From the NCBI RefSeq assembly GCF_000426625.1, contig NZ_KE384547.1, positions 1,975,159 to 2,039,158 of the forward strand: a DNA stretch of 64,000 nt, given 5' to 3'. Both the position numbers and the translations under genes were made by a program. This stretch comes from Psychrilyobacter atlanticus DSM 19335 (lineage in GTDB: Bacteria > Fusobacteriota > Fusobacteriia > Fusobacteriales > Fusobacteriaceae). Shown one piece after another: positions 37,131-46,370 of the stretch. Within the stretch, counting starts at the first letter, position 1. Each line of letters begins with the position of its first letter. Under the pieces are notes generated by a model that was given only the letters and a program-made list of their open reading frames with translations, ran no database searches and was not told the origin of the DNA.

Positions 37131-37196
37131 CTTAATACATAGGAATTAAGTAGTTATCTGTGAAATGATAATACCATAGGTTACTAACCCTGTCAA
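37131..37196 (-). promoter_or_regulatory. Promoter and two candidate operators of the Rrf2-ABC operon
   Basis: Minus-strand TTGACA (37196-37191), 17-base spacer and TATTAT (37173-37168). The spacer contains the 11-base palindrome GGTTAGTAACC (37189-37179). Downstream, close to the expected transcript start, is CTTAAT-N8-ATTAAG (37150-37131), perfect 6-base arms. Both fit a dimeric repressor. Confidence 0.75.
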
Positions 37197-37270
37197 CAAT
37201 TATTTCTTACTCATCGGGTAAAGTTTTATAAACAACCTTTATCCTTCTTCTGAAATTAATATTTTTTCAA

Positions 37271-37302
37271 ATAAAAAGGACATAGATCTCTCTATGCCCT
37301 TT
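37271..37302 (-). terminator. Terminator after lysS
   Basis: Minus-strand AAAGG-CATAGA pairs with TCTATG-CCTTT around GAGA with one G-U pair, followed by five T. It is 60 bases past the lysS stop. Confidence 0.8.
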
Positions 37303-37362
37303 CATATTATAATTTATAATTTTGATTCCTGCCCAGGTTATAAAAACCATCGAAGTAGGAGT

Positions 37363-38856
37363 CTATTTTTTTCTCATGTGTGGGAATAATAATACGTCTC
37401 TAATAGATTCAGATCCTGTTAATAACATTACTAATCTATCGATACCAATTCCTAATCCTCCTGTTGGTGGAAGACCATATTCTAATGCGTTGATGTAGTC
37501 TTCATCTACTACTGCATTGGCTTCGTCATTACCTTTTGTAGCTTCCGCTACTTGGTCCATAAATCTTGATTTTTGATCAGCTGGATCATTTAACTCAGAG
37601 AATGCGTTTCCATATTCTCTTGCATCGATAAATAACTCAAATCTATCTGTAAATCTACCATCATCTTTTGTTCTCTTAGCTAATGGAGAGATCTCTACTG
37701 GATGACCCATTACAAATGTAGGTTGTACTATTGTCTCTTCACATTTTTGCTCGAAGAATTCATTGATGATATGTCCTACTGTATCCATATGAGGAGCTAA
37801 GTGTACTTCATTTGCTTCAGCTAATTCTTTAGCAGCTTCTACACTCATCTCAGGCCAGAAGTCTACACCTGTAACATCTTTGATTATGTCAACCATGTGT
37901 ATTCTTGCAAACCCTTCTAATTTTATTTCCTTACCATTGTATACAACGTCAGTCGTTCCAAGTACTTCTTTTGCAGTGTTTGTGATGATCTCTTCTGTAA
38001 GATCCATTATATCTTCAAAGTCAGCATATGCCTGGTATAATTCCATCATTGTAAATTCAGGGTTATGTCTAGTAGATATTCCTTCATTTCTAAAACTTCT
38101 ATTGATTTCAAATACCTTGTCAAATCCACCAACAATTAACCTTTTAAGGTATAATTCTGGAGCTATTCTTAAGTATAATTCCATATCTAAAGCGTTATGG
38201 TGTGTTACGAATGGTTTTGCCGAAGCTCCACCAACGATTGGATGCATAATAGGAGTTTCCACTTCTAAGAAATCTTTCTTAGTTAAGAATGCTCTTATAA
38301 AACTAACTATTTTTGCTCTAGTTATAAATGTTTCTTTTACATCTCTATTCATGATAAGGTCTACATATCTTTGTCTATATCTAGTTTCTACATCTGTTAA
38401 ACCATGGAATTTATCTGGTAATGGTTTGATATTTTTAGATAAAAATTCAAATTCAACTGCTCTTAGAGTGAATTCTCCCTTTCCTGTTTTAAATACTCCA
38501 CCTTTGATTCCGATGAAATCTCCAGTTCCAATTTTACTGATTACTTCAAATGCTTCATCTCCAACTACATCTTTTCTGATATAAAATTGGATTCTTCCAG
38601 TTTGGTCTTCAATATGACCAAATACTGCTTTTTTTCCTGCTGGTCTGAATGCCATGATTCTTCCTGCAGTTTGGAATGTTTCATTATAATTTTCAGGATC
38701 TTTATCAAATTCAACCTCTGAATTTATAATATCTTCTACCATATTTAACTTGCTGTACTTTCTACCAAATGGTTCGATTCCCATTGCTTTGATCTCTTCT
38801 ACCTTGTTCCACTTGTCTAAGACAATGTGGTCATTGTTTTCAACTGTTTGATTCAT
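37363..38856 (-). CDS. lysS: Lysyl-tRNA synthetase, class II
   Basis: Charges tRNA-Lys. The 497 residues show the OB-fold anticodon domain (about 55-150: AGRIMAFRPAGKKAVFGHIEDQTGRIQFYI), motif 2 (RSFRNEGISTRHNPEFTMMELYQAYAD) and motif 3 (GLPPTGGLGIGIDRLVMLLTG). Full length. It overlaps the upstream TPR gene by 17 bases, an odd partner for a housekeeping enzyme, but has its own GAGGTAGAG ribosome site. Confidence 0.97.
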   Translation of the reverse strand: MNQTVENNDHIVLDKWNKVEEIKAMGIEPFGRKYSKLNMVEDIINSEVEFDKDPENYNETFQTAGRIMAFRPAGKKAVFGHIEDQTGRIQFYIRKDVVGDEAFEVISKIGTGDFIGIKGGVFKTGKGEFTLRAVEFEFLSKNIKPLPDKFHGLTDVETRYRQRYVDLIMNRDVKETFITRAKIVSFIRAFLTKKDFLEVETPIMHPIVGGASAKPFVTHHNALDMELYLRIAPELYLKRLIVGGFDKVFEINRSFRNEGISTRHNPEFTMMELYQAYADFEDIMDLTEEIITNTAKEVLGTTDVVYNGKEIKLEGFARIHMVDIIKDVTGVDFWPEMSVEAAKELAEANEVHLAPHMDTVGHIINEFFEQKCEETIVQPTFVMGHPVEISPLAKRTKDDGRFTDRFELFIDAREYGNAFSELNDPADQKSRFMDQVAEATKGNDEANAVVDEDYINALEYGLPPTGGLGIGIDRLVMLLTGSESIRDVLLFPHMRKK

Positions 38857-40384
38857 TCTCTACCTCTTTCTCTAATTTATTTTTATTTAATTTTTCTATT
38901 TTTAATATATATATCCTTCCCCTATTGCTAAGGGTAGTGTTTGGAAATTTTTTGATCAATGTTCTGAAATATTTAGAACTTTCATCATAGTTTTCTAAGT
39001 TATAGTAGATCATCCCACCTAAATAGTAGTAATCTCCAAAAAACTCTTCATCTAAAATTTTAACATCTATAAATTTTAAGTTTTTTTCTGCCAATTCTAA
39101 CTCATTTAAATTATAATACAAATCTGCCAATTTATAATAGATATTATTTTTTAATTCAGATGATATATCTTTTTTTAGAGACCTCTTATAATAAAGTTCG
39201 GCTTCTTGAAGCCTTCCCTCTTGAACATACTTTTCAGCAGTTCCAATATATTTTTCAAGTTTTTTTCTGTCTAAATATTTTATTTCTATTTGCTTAATTT
39301 TATCCAATTGTTCAGGATTCACCCCTGATTTTAGGGTCTCGTAGCTATTCTTATCATCTGTTTCCAAATATATAAGAGCTAATTTTTCTAAGTTTCCACT
39401 TGTTTTATAATAGGTAATTGCTTTATTATAATCTTTTAATTGATAATGGTAATCTCCTAAATAATCTAATATCTTTGGAACAGGTTCAATTAAAATTTGA
39501 GTTTCAGCTAATTTAACAGCTCCTGAACTATAATTTTTATAATTTATAGAAGCATCTAAGTATTCTAGTTCATATTTTTTATCATAGGTGGATAATTTTT
39601 CTAAAAACTTAAGATATTCCTCTGTTTCTCCTAATTCTTTTAAAGCATTTAGATAAATTTTTATTATCTCTGCCTTTTTTTCATCATCTAATTTATATTT
39701 ACTTACCAATACTTTTGAGATATTTCTCACCATATGGTAGTTTTTATTTTTTTCATTTAATTCCAAAGCATAAAAAAGGCCCTTTTCTATCTCCTCTGAA
39801 TCAGGGAAAAAAGTTTCTAAAAGCAATAAATTCTTATTTAAGAATTTAAAATCTCCATCATTGTAGGAGTCTTCTATATTATTTTCTATATCTTCAGGAA
39901 ACGGCTGATACTTTGAAATTTTCTTAAAAATTATCTCTTTAGTTACCTGATTTTTTTCTGTAAAAGATATCTTGTATTCCCCTATACTAGAAAAAGTAAT
40001 ACTCAGATTTTCTCCCTCTTTCTTCAGATCTACAAGGGAATTTTTATAAGTTTTTCCTATTACTTTTAGTTTTTTTATCTCAGATATGTTTTTAAGCTCA
40101 ATTTTCTCATCCAAAGCCAGGTCTATTTTCTTCCCATTTGGAATGGTCTGAAAGTCGTATTCAACCTTCTTAGCTCCCTTAGGTTCTACTTCTCCCAAAA
40201 GAAAATTAATATTTTGTTTATCTATCCCACTAGAATATATTTTTTCATATCCTCCATAGAATAAAGATAGTTCTTTAATTATTTTTTTATTGACCTCATC
40301 TACCTCTTTAGAACTGTTCACAGCACCATAAGATCCTATATTAACCCCCAATAAGATGGTCATAAATAATATTAATTTTTTCAT
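38840..40384 (-). CDS. Exported tetratricopeptide-repeat protein
   Basis: A 514-residue protein with a signal peptide (MKKLILFMTILLGVNIGSYG) and a TPR region from about residue 180 on, with units such as YHYQLKDYNKAITYYKTSG, GRLQEAELYYKRSLKK and YYNLENYDESSKYFRTLIKKFPNT. The final unit resembles YbgF/BamD-like envelope proteins. Start at 40384 follows GGAGG by 5 bases; an upstream in-frame TTG at 40396 is not needed. Likely an envelope-assembly or complex-forming protein; partner unknown. Confidence 0.82.
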   Translation of the reverse strand: MKKLILFMTILLGVNIGSYGAVNSSKEVDEVNKKIIKELSLFYGGYEKIYSSGIDKQNINFLLGEVEPKGAKKVEYDFQTIPNGKKIDLALDEKIELKNISEIKKLKVIGKTYKNSLVDLKKEGENLSITFSSIGEYKISFTEKNQVTKEIIFKKISKYQPFPEDIENNIEDSYNDGDFKFLNKNLLLLETFFPDSEEIEKGLFYALELNEKNKNYHMVRNISKVLVSKYKLDDEKKAEIIKIYLNALKELGETEEYLKFLEKLSTYDKKYELEYLDASINYKNYSSGAVKLAETQILIEPVPKILDYLGDYHYQLKDYNKAITYYKTSGNLEKLALIYLETDDKNSYETLKSGVNPEQLDKIKQIEIKYLDRKKLEKYIGTAEKYVQEGRLQEAELYYKRSLKKDISSELKNNIYYKLADLYYNLNELELAEKNLKFIDVKILDEEFFGDYYYLGGMIYYNLENYDESSKYFRTLIKKFPNTTLSNRGRIYILKIEKLNKNKLEKEVENESNS

Positions 40385-40468
40385 CTCATCCTCCAAAGGT
40401 TAATTTTAAATAAAAATAGAGCAATCTCTTGCTCTATTATATCAAATTTTTTATATTTTTACCATAAA

Positions 40469-40831
40469 TTATAGTTCATCTATCTTTAGTGTCAATTCAT
40501 TCACAACTGCATTTTCTTCAATTATAGAATATTCAGCACTGATCTTTTTCTCTTCTATGATTAAAGATTTTGTAAAAATTTCAAAATTTCTATTCATATA
40601 TGATGCCCTATAAGAAAAACTTGTCTTTTGATTTTCTTTCAATAGCTTATTACTCTTTATATCTCCATCTCTTACTATCTGCATCTTGTCCTTTAAGATA
40701 AATATTCTTACCTTTGCATATTCATCAGCATAAGTGTATTTAACACCTTTTTCATTTTCTTCTCTAGTCGCATCAAAGGTAGCGTCATACTTTTCTCCAA
40801 AACTATCTGTTGTTCTTATCCTTAATTTCAT
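40469..40831 (-). CDS. Unknown 120-residue protein
   Basis: Not recognised. Soluble, no signal peptide. Predicted mostly beta (KLRIRTTDSFGEKYDATFDATREE, VRIFILKDKMQIVRDGDIKS), reminiscent of the DUF1934 group of small beta-barrel proteins, though this comparison is weak. It lies 3 bases after the acidic 132-residue gene and is probably co-transcribed with it and rlmH. Confidence 0.75.
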   Translation of the reverse strand: MKLRIRTTDSFGEKYDATFDATREENEKGVKYTYADEYAKVRIFILKDKMQIVRDGDIKSNKLLKENQKTSFSYRASYMNRNFEIFTKSLIIEEKKISAEYSIIEENAVVNELTLKIDEL

Positions 40832-40834
40832 CTT

Positions 40835-41233
40835 CTAGTCTCCCATTAAGCCGGATATAAATGAATCTACATCTTCTTCAATTTCAGAATAATCTTCCTC
40901 TTCAAAATACTCTTCTGTCTCCTCAGAACCAGTAGTTATTTTATCTTCTCTTTCATAATAAGAATCATCATCCCAGTCACCAATATTTGTTCCACCGGCA
41001 TAATATTCATCTTCCCAGTTATCTAATATATCTGATGCTTCATCCTCTTCATCTACTAATTCCACTATTTCTTCATCTTCTCTATATATAAAAACATACC
41101 TTTTTCCATCTAGGTCTTCTCCGATTAAATATTCATCTCCGAACATCATTATATCTCCTACTACGGACATGTCACGTTCTTCATCTTCTATCATATATTC
41201 AAAATTTTCTCCAACAGCATACATTTTTCCCAC
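40835..41233 (-). CDS. Acidic small protein, DUF1292-like
   Basis: A 132-residue very acidic protein. The first half (VGDIMMFGDEYLIGEDLDGKRYVFIYREDEEIVELVDEE) resembles DUF1292 proteins of Gram-positive bacteria, whose function is unknown. The second half is a low-complexity Asp/Glu/Tyr tail ending DSFISGLMGD. It starts 2 bases after rlmH ends. Confidence 0.7.
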   Translation of the reverse strand: MGKMYAVGENFEYMIEDEERDMSVVGDIMMFGDEYLIGEDLDGKRYVFIYREDEEIVELVDEEDEASDILDNWEDEYYAGGTNIGDWDDDSYYEREDKITTGSEETEEYFEEEDYSEIEEDVDSFISGLMGD

Positions 41234-41234
41234 C

Positions 41235-41705
41235 TCACTTATGATATTTACTATTTCCTAATATACTAAACCAACGATAAACTTGCTCAAACAATATAAG
41301 TCTCATCAATTGATGAGGAAATGTTAGGTCTGAAAAACTCATTCTTAGATCTACGGCACTTCTCACTTCCTTGGTAACCCCGTAAGATCCCCCAATAATA
41401 AAGTTAATTGTGCTGTTCCCGTTGACTGTTATTTGTTCTATTTTTTTAGCCATCTCTTCCGATGAAAACTTTTTCCCACCAATATCCATTAGAATAGAAT
41501 ACCCTTTATTTTTAGATATTGTCTCTATTATTTGCTTGGCTTCCTTCTCCATAGATTGATTTCTATTTTTATCGTTCCCATCTTCCTTTAATTCAATAAC
41601 TTTTAACCTTGTATAGGCAGACAACCTTTTAGTAAATTCATCTATTCCCATATTGATATATTTTTCTTTTACTTTTCCTACGCAAACAATGTTTACATTT
41701 ACCAT
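41235..41705 (-). CDS. rlmH: 23S rRNA pseudouridine(1915)-N3-methyltransferase RlmH
   Basis: SPOUT-class methyltransferase acting on helix 69 of 23S rRNA. The 156 residues match E. coli RlmH in length and have VGKVKEKYINMGIDEFTKR, the SAM-binding knot FIIGGSYGV and the end LRLILFEQVYRWFSILGNSKYHK. Start at 41705 is preceded by AGGAG; an in-frame TTG at 41723 is not needed. Confidence 0.95.
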   Translation of the reverse strand: MVNVNIVCVGKVKEKYINMGIDEFTKRLSAYTRLKVIELKEDGNDKNRNQSMEKEAKQIIETISKNKGYSILMDIGGKKFSSEEMAKKIEQITVNGNSTINFIIGGSYGVTKEVRSAVDLRMSFSDLTFPHQLMRLILFEQVYRWFSILGNSKYHK

Positions 41706-41840
41706 CTTTATCTCCTTACTCAAGATCCTTGTCCCTAATTAATTCTACACAAAAAATGTGAATTTTCCTATCTTAATTTTTGTTTTTTGTCTTTCTACTA
41801 TTCTTTAGACGTCAAACAGCTCTTTTTTTTCCAAAAAATA

Positions 41841-43766
41841 TTATTTTCTATTAAACTTTTTATTCATCTCATCAAAAGTCATCTTTAATATTATGGGTCT
41901 TCCATGGGGACAAGTATATTTCCCGACCTTATGAAGATCCGATATCAAAGTTTCCATCTCCTCTAAAGTCAGTTTTTCACCTGCCTTTATAGCATTTCGA
42001 CAAGACATGGATATGATAACTTTTTCCCTTGGGTCACTGCCACCTAAATTTTCTAAAAGGTGTCTAAATGTATCTTCTACACTGACTCTAAAGTTAAATA
42101 TAGGGACTCCTCTGATTAAAATTTCATTGTCACAAAATTCCTCTACTTCGAATCCAAATTCACTAAATAACTCTAAATTTCCTTTTACAATCTCAGTTTC
42201 ATAACCATTTAGCTCTAATTTTATAGGAACTAATAAGTTTTGAATAGATATTTTTTTGTTATAATGCTTCTCTTTCAACCTTTCATATAAGATCCTTTCA
42301 TGGACAATATGTTGATCATAGATCTCTAATTCTTCCTCTGTTTCAACCAGGATATACATATTGTGAAGTTGGGCTAAAACCCTGTAATCAGTTTTGATCT
42401 TTTTTTCTATCTCTAGATCTTTATGGTCTTCACTATCCTGTGTTTCAGCTGCAAGGATCTTTTCGATCTCAACGGATTTATTCCCTCTCTGTGGAATAAC
42501 CTCATCTTCTCTACTCTCAATTTTCTTATCTTCACCTTCAATTTTATCCTCCTTTATTTCTAAAGAAGAAATATCTGAAGGAAGAGTTGCCTCATATTCC
42601 TGACTGTACCTATTAGCTTTAGCAATTCTCTCAGTTACCTTATTCTCTAATTTTTCCTCTTTTATTAGGACAGGCTGCTCTGTTTTTATGACTTCATTGA
42701 CTGTAGGAGTTATTAAGTTTTCCAACTCCTCAAAATCCAAAAGGTTATTTTCTTCTAGACTTTTATCCTCTTCCTCCTCAATTTTTAAAGAGATCGAATT
42801 CTTCCTGTCATCCCTATAGATAGCATCGGTTAATTGATCTAATATTTCCTTGTATACGCCATCTTCATCCACAAATTTAACGATCTTTTTAGAGGGATGA
42901 ACATTGACATCAACTAAGTCAGGTGAAACATTAAAAAATATTATTGTAAAGGGATATCTCCCCTTAACTAATTTAGTATAATAAGCATCTAAAACTGCTT
43001 TTTCAATAGTCTTAGATTTGACATATCTGCCATTTACATAGGTATATATAGAATCTTTATTAGATTTTAGGAGGTTCATATTTCCCCAATATCCCAAAGA
43101 AAATTTTGTTGAATTTTTTAATGTATTCCTGCCGAATAATTCTAAAATTGTATTTTCTATCCCACGACCACTGGTCTTCACAACTTCCCTTCCATCTAAA
43201 AGTAAAGAAAATGAAACCTCGGTGTTGTATAGAGCTTCCTTTAAAACAATTTCCCTTATTCGTGCATATTCAGTAGATTTTTTTCTCAAAAATTTAAGTC
43301 TTGCTGGAGTATTAAAAAACAGATCTTTAATAACTATCTCTGTTCCTCCTGCTCTAGATATTTCTTCATATTTAGTAATCTTACCGGCATTTAAATTTAT
43401 CTTATGCCCGACTTTAGAATCATTGGTTTTACTAGAAATAATCATCTTGGATATAGATCCGATAGAAGCTAATGCTTCACCTCTGAATCCATAGCTAGTA
43501 AGATTAAAGATATCCCTTTTATCTTTAATCTTACTAGTAGCATGTCTCTCCACACATAAAAATAGGTCTTCCTTTCCCATTCCCATACCTGTGTCAACTA
43601 GCCTTACATCTCGACCATTATTTTTTACCTCTATTCTAATAGATCCTGCTTCTGCATCTAGGGAGTTTTCTATCAGCTCCTTTATCATGCTGGCTGGATT
43701 CTCAACTACTTCTCCTGCTGCGATTATATTAGATACACTTTCATCTAGTATTCTTATCCTACTCAT
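41841..43766 (-). CDS. mutL: DNA mismatch repair protein MutL
   Basis: A 641-residue mismatch-repair ATPase. The N-terminal GHKL ATPase has ELIENSLDAEAGSI, VDTGMGM and TSYGFRGEALASIG. A linker rich in Glu and Lys (about 330-455) follows. The C-terminal domain keeps the endonuclease metal motif DQHIVHERILYE and the CPHGRP segment, so it should nick DNA itself, as in bacteria without MutH. No mutS is in the window. Confidence 0.96.
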   Translation of the reverse strand: MSRIRILDESVSNIIAAGEVVENPASMIKELIENSLDAEAGSIRIEVKNNGRDVRLVDTGMGMGKEDLFLCVERHATSKIKDKRDIFNLTSYGFRGEALASIGSISKMIISSKTNDSKVGHKINLNAGKITKYEEISRAGGTEIVIKDLFFNTPARLKFLRKKSTEYARIREIVLKEALYNTEVSFSLLLDGREVVKTSGRGIENTILELFGRNTLKNSTKFSLGYWGNMNLLKSNKDSIYTYVNGRYVKSKTIEKAVLDAYYTKLVKGRYPFTIIFFNVSPDLVDVNVHPSKKIVKFVDEDGVYKEILDQLTDAIYRDDRKNSISLKIEEEEDKSLEENNLLDFEELENLITPTVNEVIKTEQPVLIKEEKLENKVTERIAKANRYSQEYEATLPSDISSLEIKEDKIEGEDKKIESREDEVIPQRGNKSVEIEKILAAETQDSEDHKDLEIEKKIKTDYRVLAQLHNMYILVETEEELEIYDQHIVHERILYERLKEKHYNKKISIQNLLVPIKLELNGYETEIVKGNLELFSEFGFEVEEFCDNEILIRGVPIFNFRVSVEDTFRHLLENLGGSDPREKVIISMSCRNAIKAGEKLTLEEMETLISDLHKVGKYTCPHGRPIILKMTFDEMNKKFNRK

Positions 43767-44070
43767 ATAATATTACCCCTTCTAAAAAATAGCCTTAATA
43801 TTATAGCAAAATTATAAAATTCTGACCATTTCTTTTTTAGTTTAATGATTTCATTTTTTTATTTAACTTATTATACCCTATTTTTGACCCTTAAAACTAA
43901 AAAATTGAACTACTTTTTATTGCCTACTCTGAATCGAATACTTTTATGGTATACTCTAATTGATATTCAATATATTTAGCGATATTATTCAGCAATTAAA
44001 GGTTAGAAAATATCAAATAAAAAGTTATAATAACTTAAAAATTCAAATATTAATTAAAAAGGAGATTTTC
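43767..44070 (+). promoter_or_regulatory. Intergenic region with extended -10 promoter for the SLT-like gene
   Basis: No gene beyond an upstream extension of the following frame that has no ribosome site. TGG directly before TATACT (43950-43955) forms an extended -10 element. The long leader of about 110 bases (44071 minus the likely start) is AT-rich without clear structure. Confidence 0.45.
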
Positions 44071-45936
44071 ATGAAAAAAATTATCTTACTATATATATTT
44101 ATTTTTACCACTCTATTCCCCTCAGATAATATAGGTGGGTATAGAGCCTTTATCCAGGCAAAGAATCATTATCTTAATGGAAATTTTGATCAGGCAAAAA
44201 TAGAATTTGAAAATTTTGTAGAGGTCTATAAAGACTCTAAATTGGTTAATTCTCACTACCCTGATTACTATATTGCCATGAACTACTACGAGATTGGGGA
44301 AATGAAAAATGCCCTTAAATATTTAGAGTCATCTATCTATACTCCTAAATATTTAAAATTTTTAGAATTTAAAAAATCTAATTATTTTGAATTCAAACGT
44401 GGATTTTATCTGGGTGAGATCTATTCTCGTTTAGGATATTTTACCAATGCCCACTACCAGTATCTGACCCTTATAAAGGATTATTATGACCCTGATTTAG
44501 AACCACTTGAAAAAAAAGCACTTAATATCCTGGCCTCTAAAGACCCTTATTATAACTATATATTAGAGATTAAATACAAAAACAACTATAAAAACATCGA
44601 CAAATTAAAAAACGATGATCTAAAGATGATAGGACACTACCTGTATTCAAAGGGACTCTTTTTAGAATTTTATAAATCTTATAAAAACTCAATTAATTCT
44701 TCCTCTAACAATAAGGAGATCGTTGTGGGTACCCTTAATATCTTAGAAGAAGCAAACCAGTACGACCTGATGATAGAACTCATAAAAAATCAATTCAGTT
44801 CGGGGAATACAGATTCAGATTACTATTATTTCTGGGGAAACGCCTTAAAAAAGTCCAATAAACCCTTGGAGGCTATAGAAAAATATAAACTAGTAGATAA
44901 ATCTCCATATCTAGAAAGATCTATCTATTCCATTGGAAGAATTTATTTTATTTTAGAAAATTATGAAGAAGCTATCCTATGGAGTAAAAAATTAAATAAC
45001 GACAAGGCTCATGAACTCTTGACCAGATCTTATTTCAACTCATCCCAGATGGATCTATTTAAGGAATCTGCAATTAAGTATATACAGTCCTATCCAAATT
45101 CTAACTTGGCCGGTTATTATAGGAATATGCTCTACAATGAAAGTAAAAATCCAAATTATTTAAACTGGATAATCAAACACAACCTAAACTCCTACTACTA
45201 TCAAGTGGCTTTCAACATTACTAAAACCACCAGAGTATTGGAGGAATATCCTCTAGATTATAAGAAGCGCTTCTACACAGATTCCTTAAGCATCTTAGAC
45301 CAGTTAGCTGAATTAGGTGATCCACAACTGTTAATTATTGAATCCGATACCCTTAATTTTTCCAAAGATAAGGTTTTTGAAACTTTTATTAAAACATCTT
45401 ATTTAGAAAAAATTAAACTGTATGATCTGGCTATGAAATCTTCCCTCTCTGCTGAGGAAGAGTTTTCTAAATATTCAAACCTTTATCCCTACCTATATCC
45501 CAGATATTATGGTGATTTGGTAAAAAAATACAGTAAGAAATATGATGTAGAGGAATCACTTATCTTCAGTCTTATTAAGGAGGGAAGTAAGTTTGATTCA
45601 AATCTAATTTTTAAAAGTACTTATTTCGGGCTTATGCAGTTAGATCTCAAAACAGCTAAACTATATGACCCTGATATAACCACTAAAAAACTTTTAGACC
45701 CCGAAGTAAACATCAGTATTGGAGTCAGGCATTTAGAATACCTTTTATCTAATTCCGATGACAATATCAGCCTGACCATCGCTGGTTTTCATGATGGAGA
45801 GAAACTGATCTCCAATTGGAAATTAGATAAAAACGGAGATATAGATGTGGAGCAGATACCATATTCAGATTCACAAAGATTCATAAAGAGAGTTATTACC
45901 AACTATTATAAATATAAAAGTCTCTATAAAGACTAA
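44071..45936 (+). CDS. Slt70-like lytic transglycosylase homologue with TPR body and altered catalytic motif
   Basis: A 621-residue exported protein with a signal peptide (MKKIILLYIFIFTTLFPSDN). The body holds many TPR-like helices (AKNHYLNGNFDQAKIEFENFV, YYEIGEMKNALKYLESSIY) as in Slt70. The C-terminal domain from about 485 has the lysozyme-like pattern GLMQLDLKTA and SLTIAGFHDGEKLISNW, then IPYSDSQRFIKRVITNYYKY. The usual catalytic block xIxxQESxF here reads SLIKEGSKF, shifting the glutamate (residue 504) by one. Start at 44071 has AAGGAG 6 bases upstream. Confidence 0.82.
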   Translation: MKKIILLYIFIFTTLFPSDNIGGYRAFIQAKNHYLNGNFDQAKIEFENFVEVYKDSKLVNSHYPDYYIAMNYYEIGEMKNALKYLESSIYTPKYLKFLEFKKSNYFEFKRGFYLGEIYSRLGYFTNAHYQYLTLIKDYYDPDLEPLEKKALNILASKDPYYNYILEIKYKNNYKNIDKLKNDDLKMIGHYLYSKGLFLEFYKSYKNSINSSSNNKEIVVGTLNILEEANQYDLMIELIKNQFSSGNTDSDYYYFWGNALKKSNKPLEAIEKYKLVDKSPYLERSIYSIGRIYFILENYEEAILWSKKLNNDKAHELLTRSYFNSSQMDLFKESAIKYIQSYPNSNLAGYYRNMLYNESKNPNYLNWIIKHNLNSYYYQVAFNITKTTRVLEEYPLDYKKRFYTDSLSILDQLAELGDPQLLIIESDTLNFSKDKVFETFIKTSYLEKIKLYDLAMKSSLSAEEEFSKYSNLYPYLYPRYYGDLVKKYSKKYDVEESLIFSLIKEGSKFDSNLIFKSTYFGLMQLDLKTAKLYDPDITTKKLLDPEVNISIGVRHLEYLLSNSDDNISLTIAGFHDGEKLISNWKLDKNGDIDVEQIPYSDSQRFIKRVITNYYKYKSLYKD

Positions 45937-45938
45937 AA

Positions 45939-45968
45939 AAAATCTTTCCTTTTCAGGAAAGATTTTTT
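45939..45968 (+). terminator. Terminator after the SLT-like gene
   Basis: AAATCTTTCC-TTTTCA-GGAAAGATTT followed by seven T. Confidence 0.9.
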
Positions 45969-45981
45969 TCTTTCATTTCCC

Positions 45982-46033
45982 TTGACAAATTAAAATTTCT
46001 AAGCTAAACTTTTGATATCGATATTCGATATCG
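45982..46033 (+). promoter_or_regulatory. Promoter and operator of the PadR-fetAB operon
   Basis: TTGACA (45982-45987), 17-base spacer, TAAACT (46005-46010). The transcript start region is covered by the perfect inverted repeat GATATCG-ATATT-CGATATC (46014-46032), and a further half site CGATATT follows at 46039-46045 next to the ribosome site. This is a convincing site for autoregulation by the PadR protein. Confidence 0.8.
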
Positions 46034-46055
46034 TTAAACGATATTAGGAGGAATT

Positions 46056-46358
46056 ATGGAAGAAAAGACATTAAGAAAGTTATTTTTAGGATTTATCCAA
46101 CTACACATTCTCAGACATGGCAGCAAAAAACCCATCTATGGGGTATGGCTTATGGATCATTTAAAAGATCACGGTTACAATATGAGCTCTGGAACTATCT
46201 ATCCCCTTTTGAAAAATATGTGCAGAGATGGTCTGCTATCCTTAGAGGAAAAGAAAGTAGAAGGAAAGATTAGGAAATATTATACTACTACAGATCTGGG
46301 TAAGATAATTTTAAAGAAAGGGGAAGAAAAAGTCCGTGAATTGAGCAAAAATATGTAG
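46056..46358 (+). CDS. PadR-family transcriptional regulator
   Basis: A 100-residue winged-helix regulator (LHILRHGSKKPIYGVWLMDHLKDHGYNMSSGTIYPLLKNMCRDGLLSLEEKKVEGKIRKYYTTTDLG), the short PadR form. It begins 10 bases after AGGAGG and is followed 12 bases later by fetA, so it likely controls iron export in response to metal or another signal. Histidine and cysteine residues (H18, H20, C near 55) could bind metal, but this is speculative. Confidence 0.9.
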   Translation: MEEKTLRKLFLGFIQLHILRHGSKKPIYGVWLMDHLKDHGYNMSSGTIYPLLKNMCRDGLLSLEEKKVEGKIRKYYTTTDLGKIILKKGEEKVRELSKNM

Positions 46359-46370
46359 GGAGGTAATTTC

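Noticed and set aside
37880-38584. 234-codon plus-strand frame
   Set aside because: Antisense to lysS, no ribosome site, no recognisable product.
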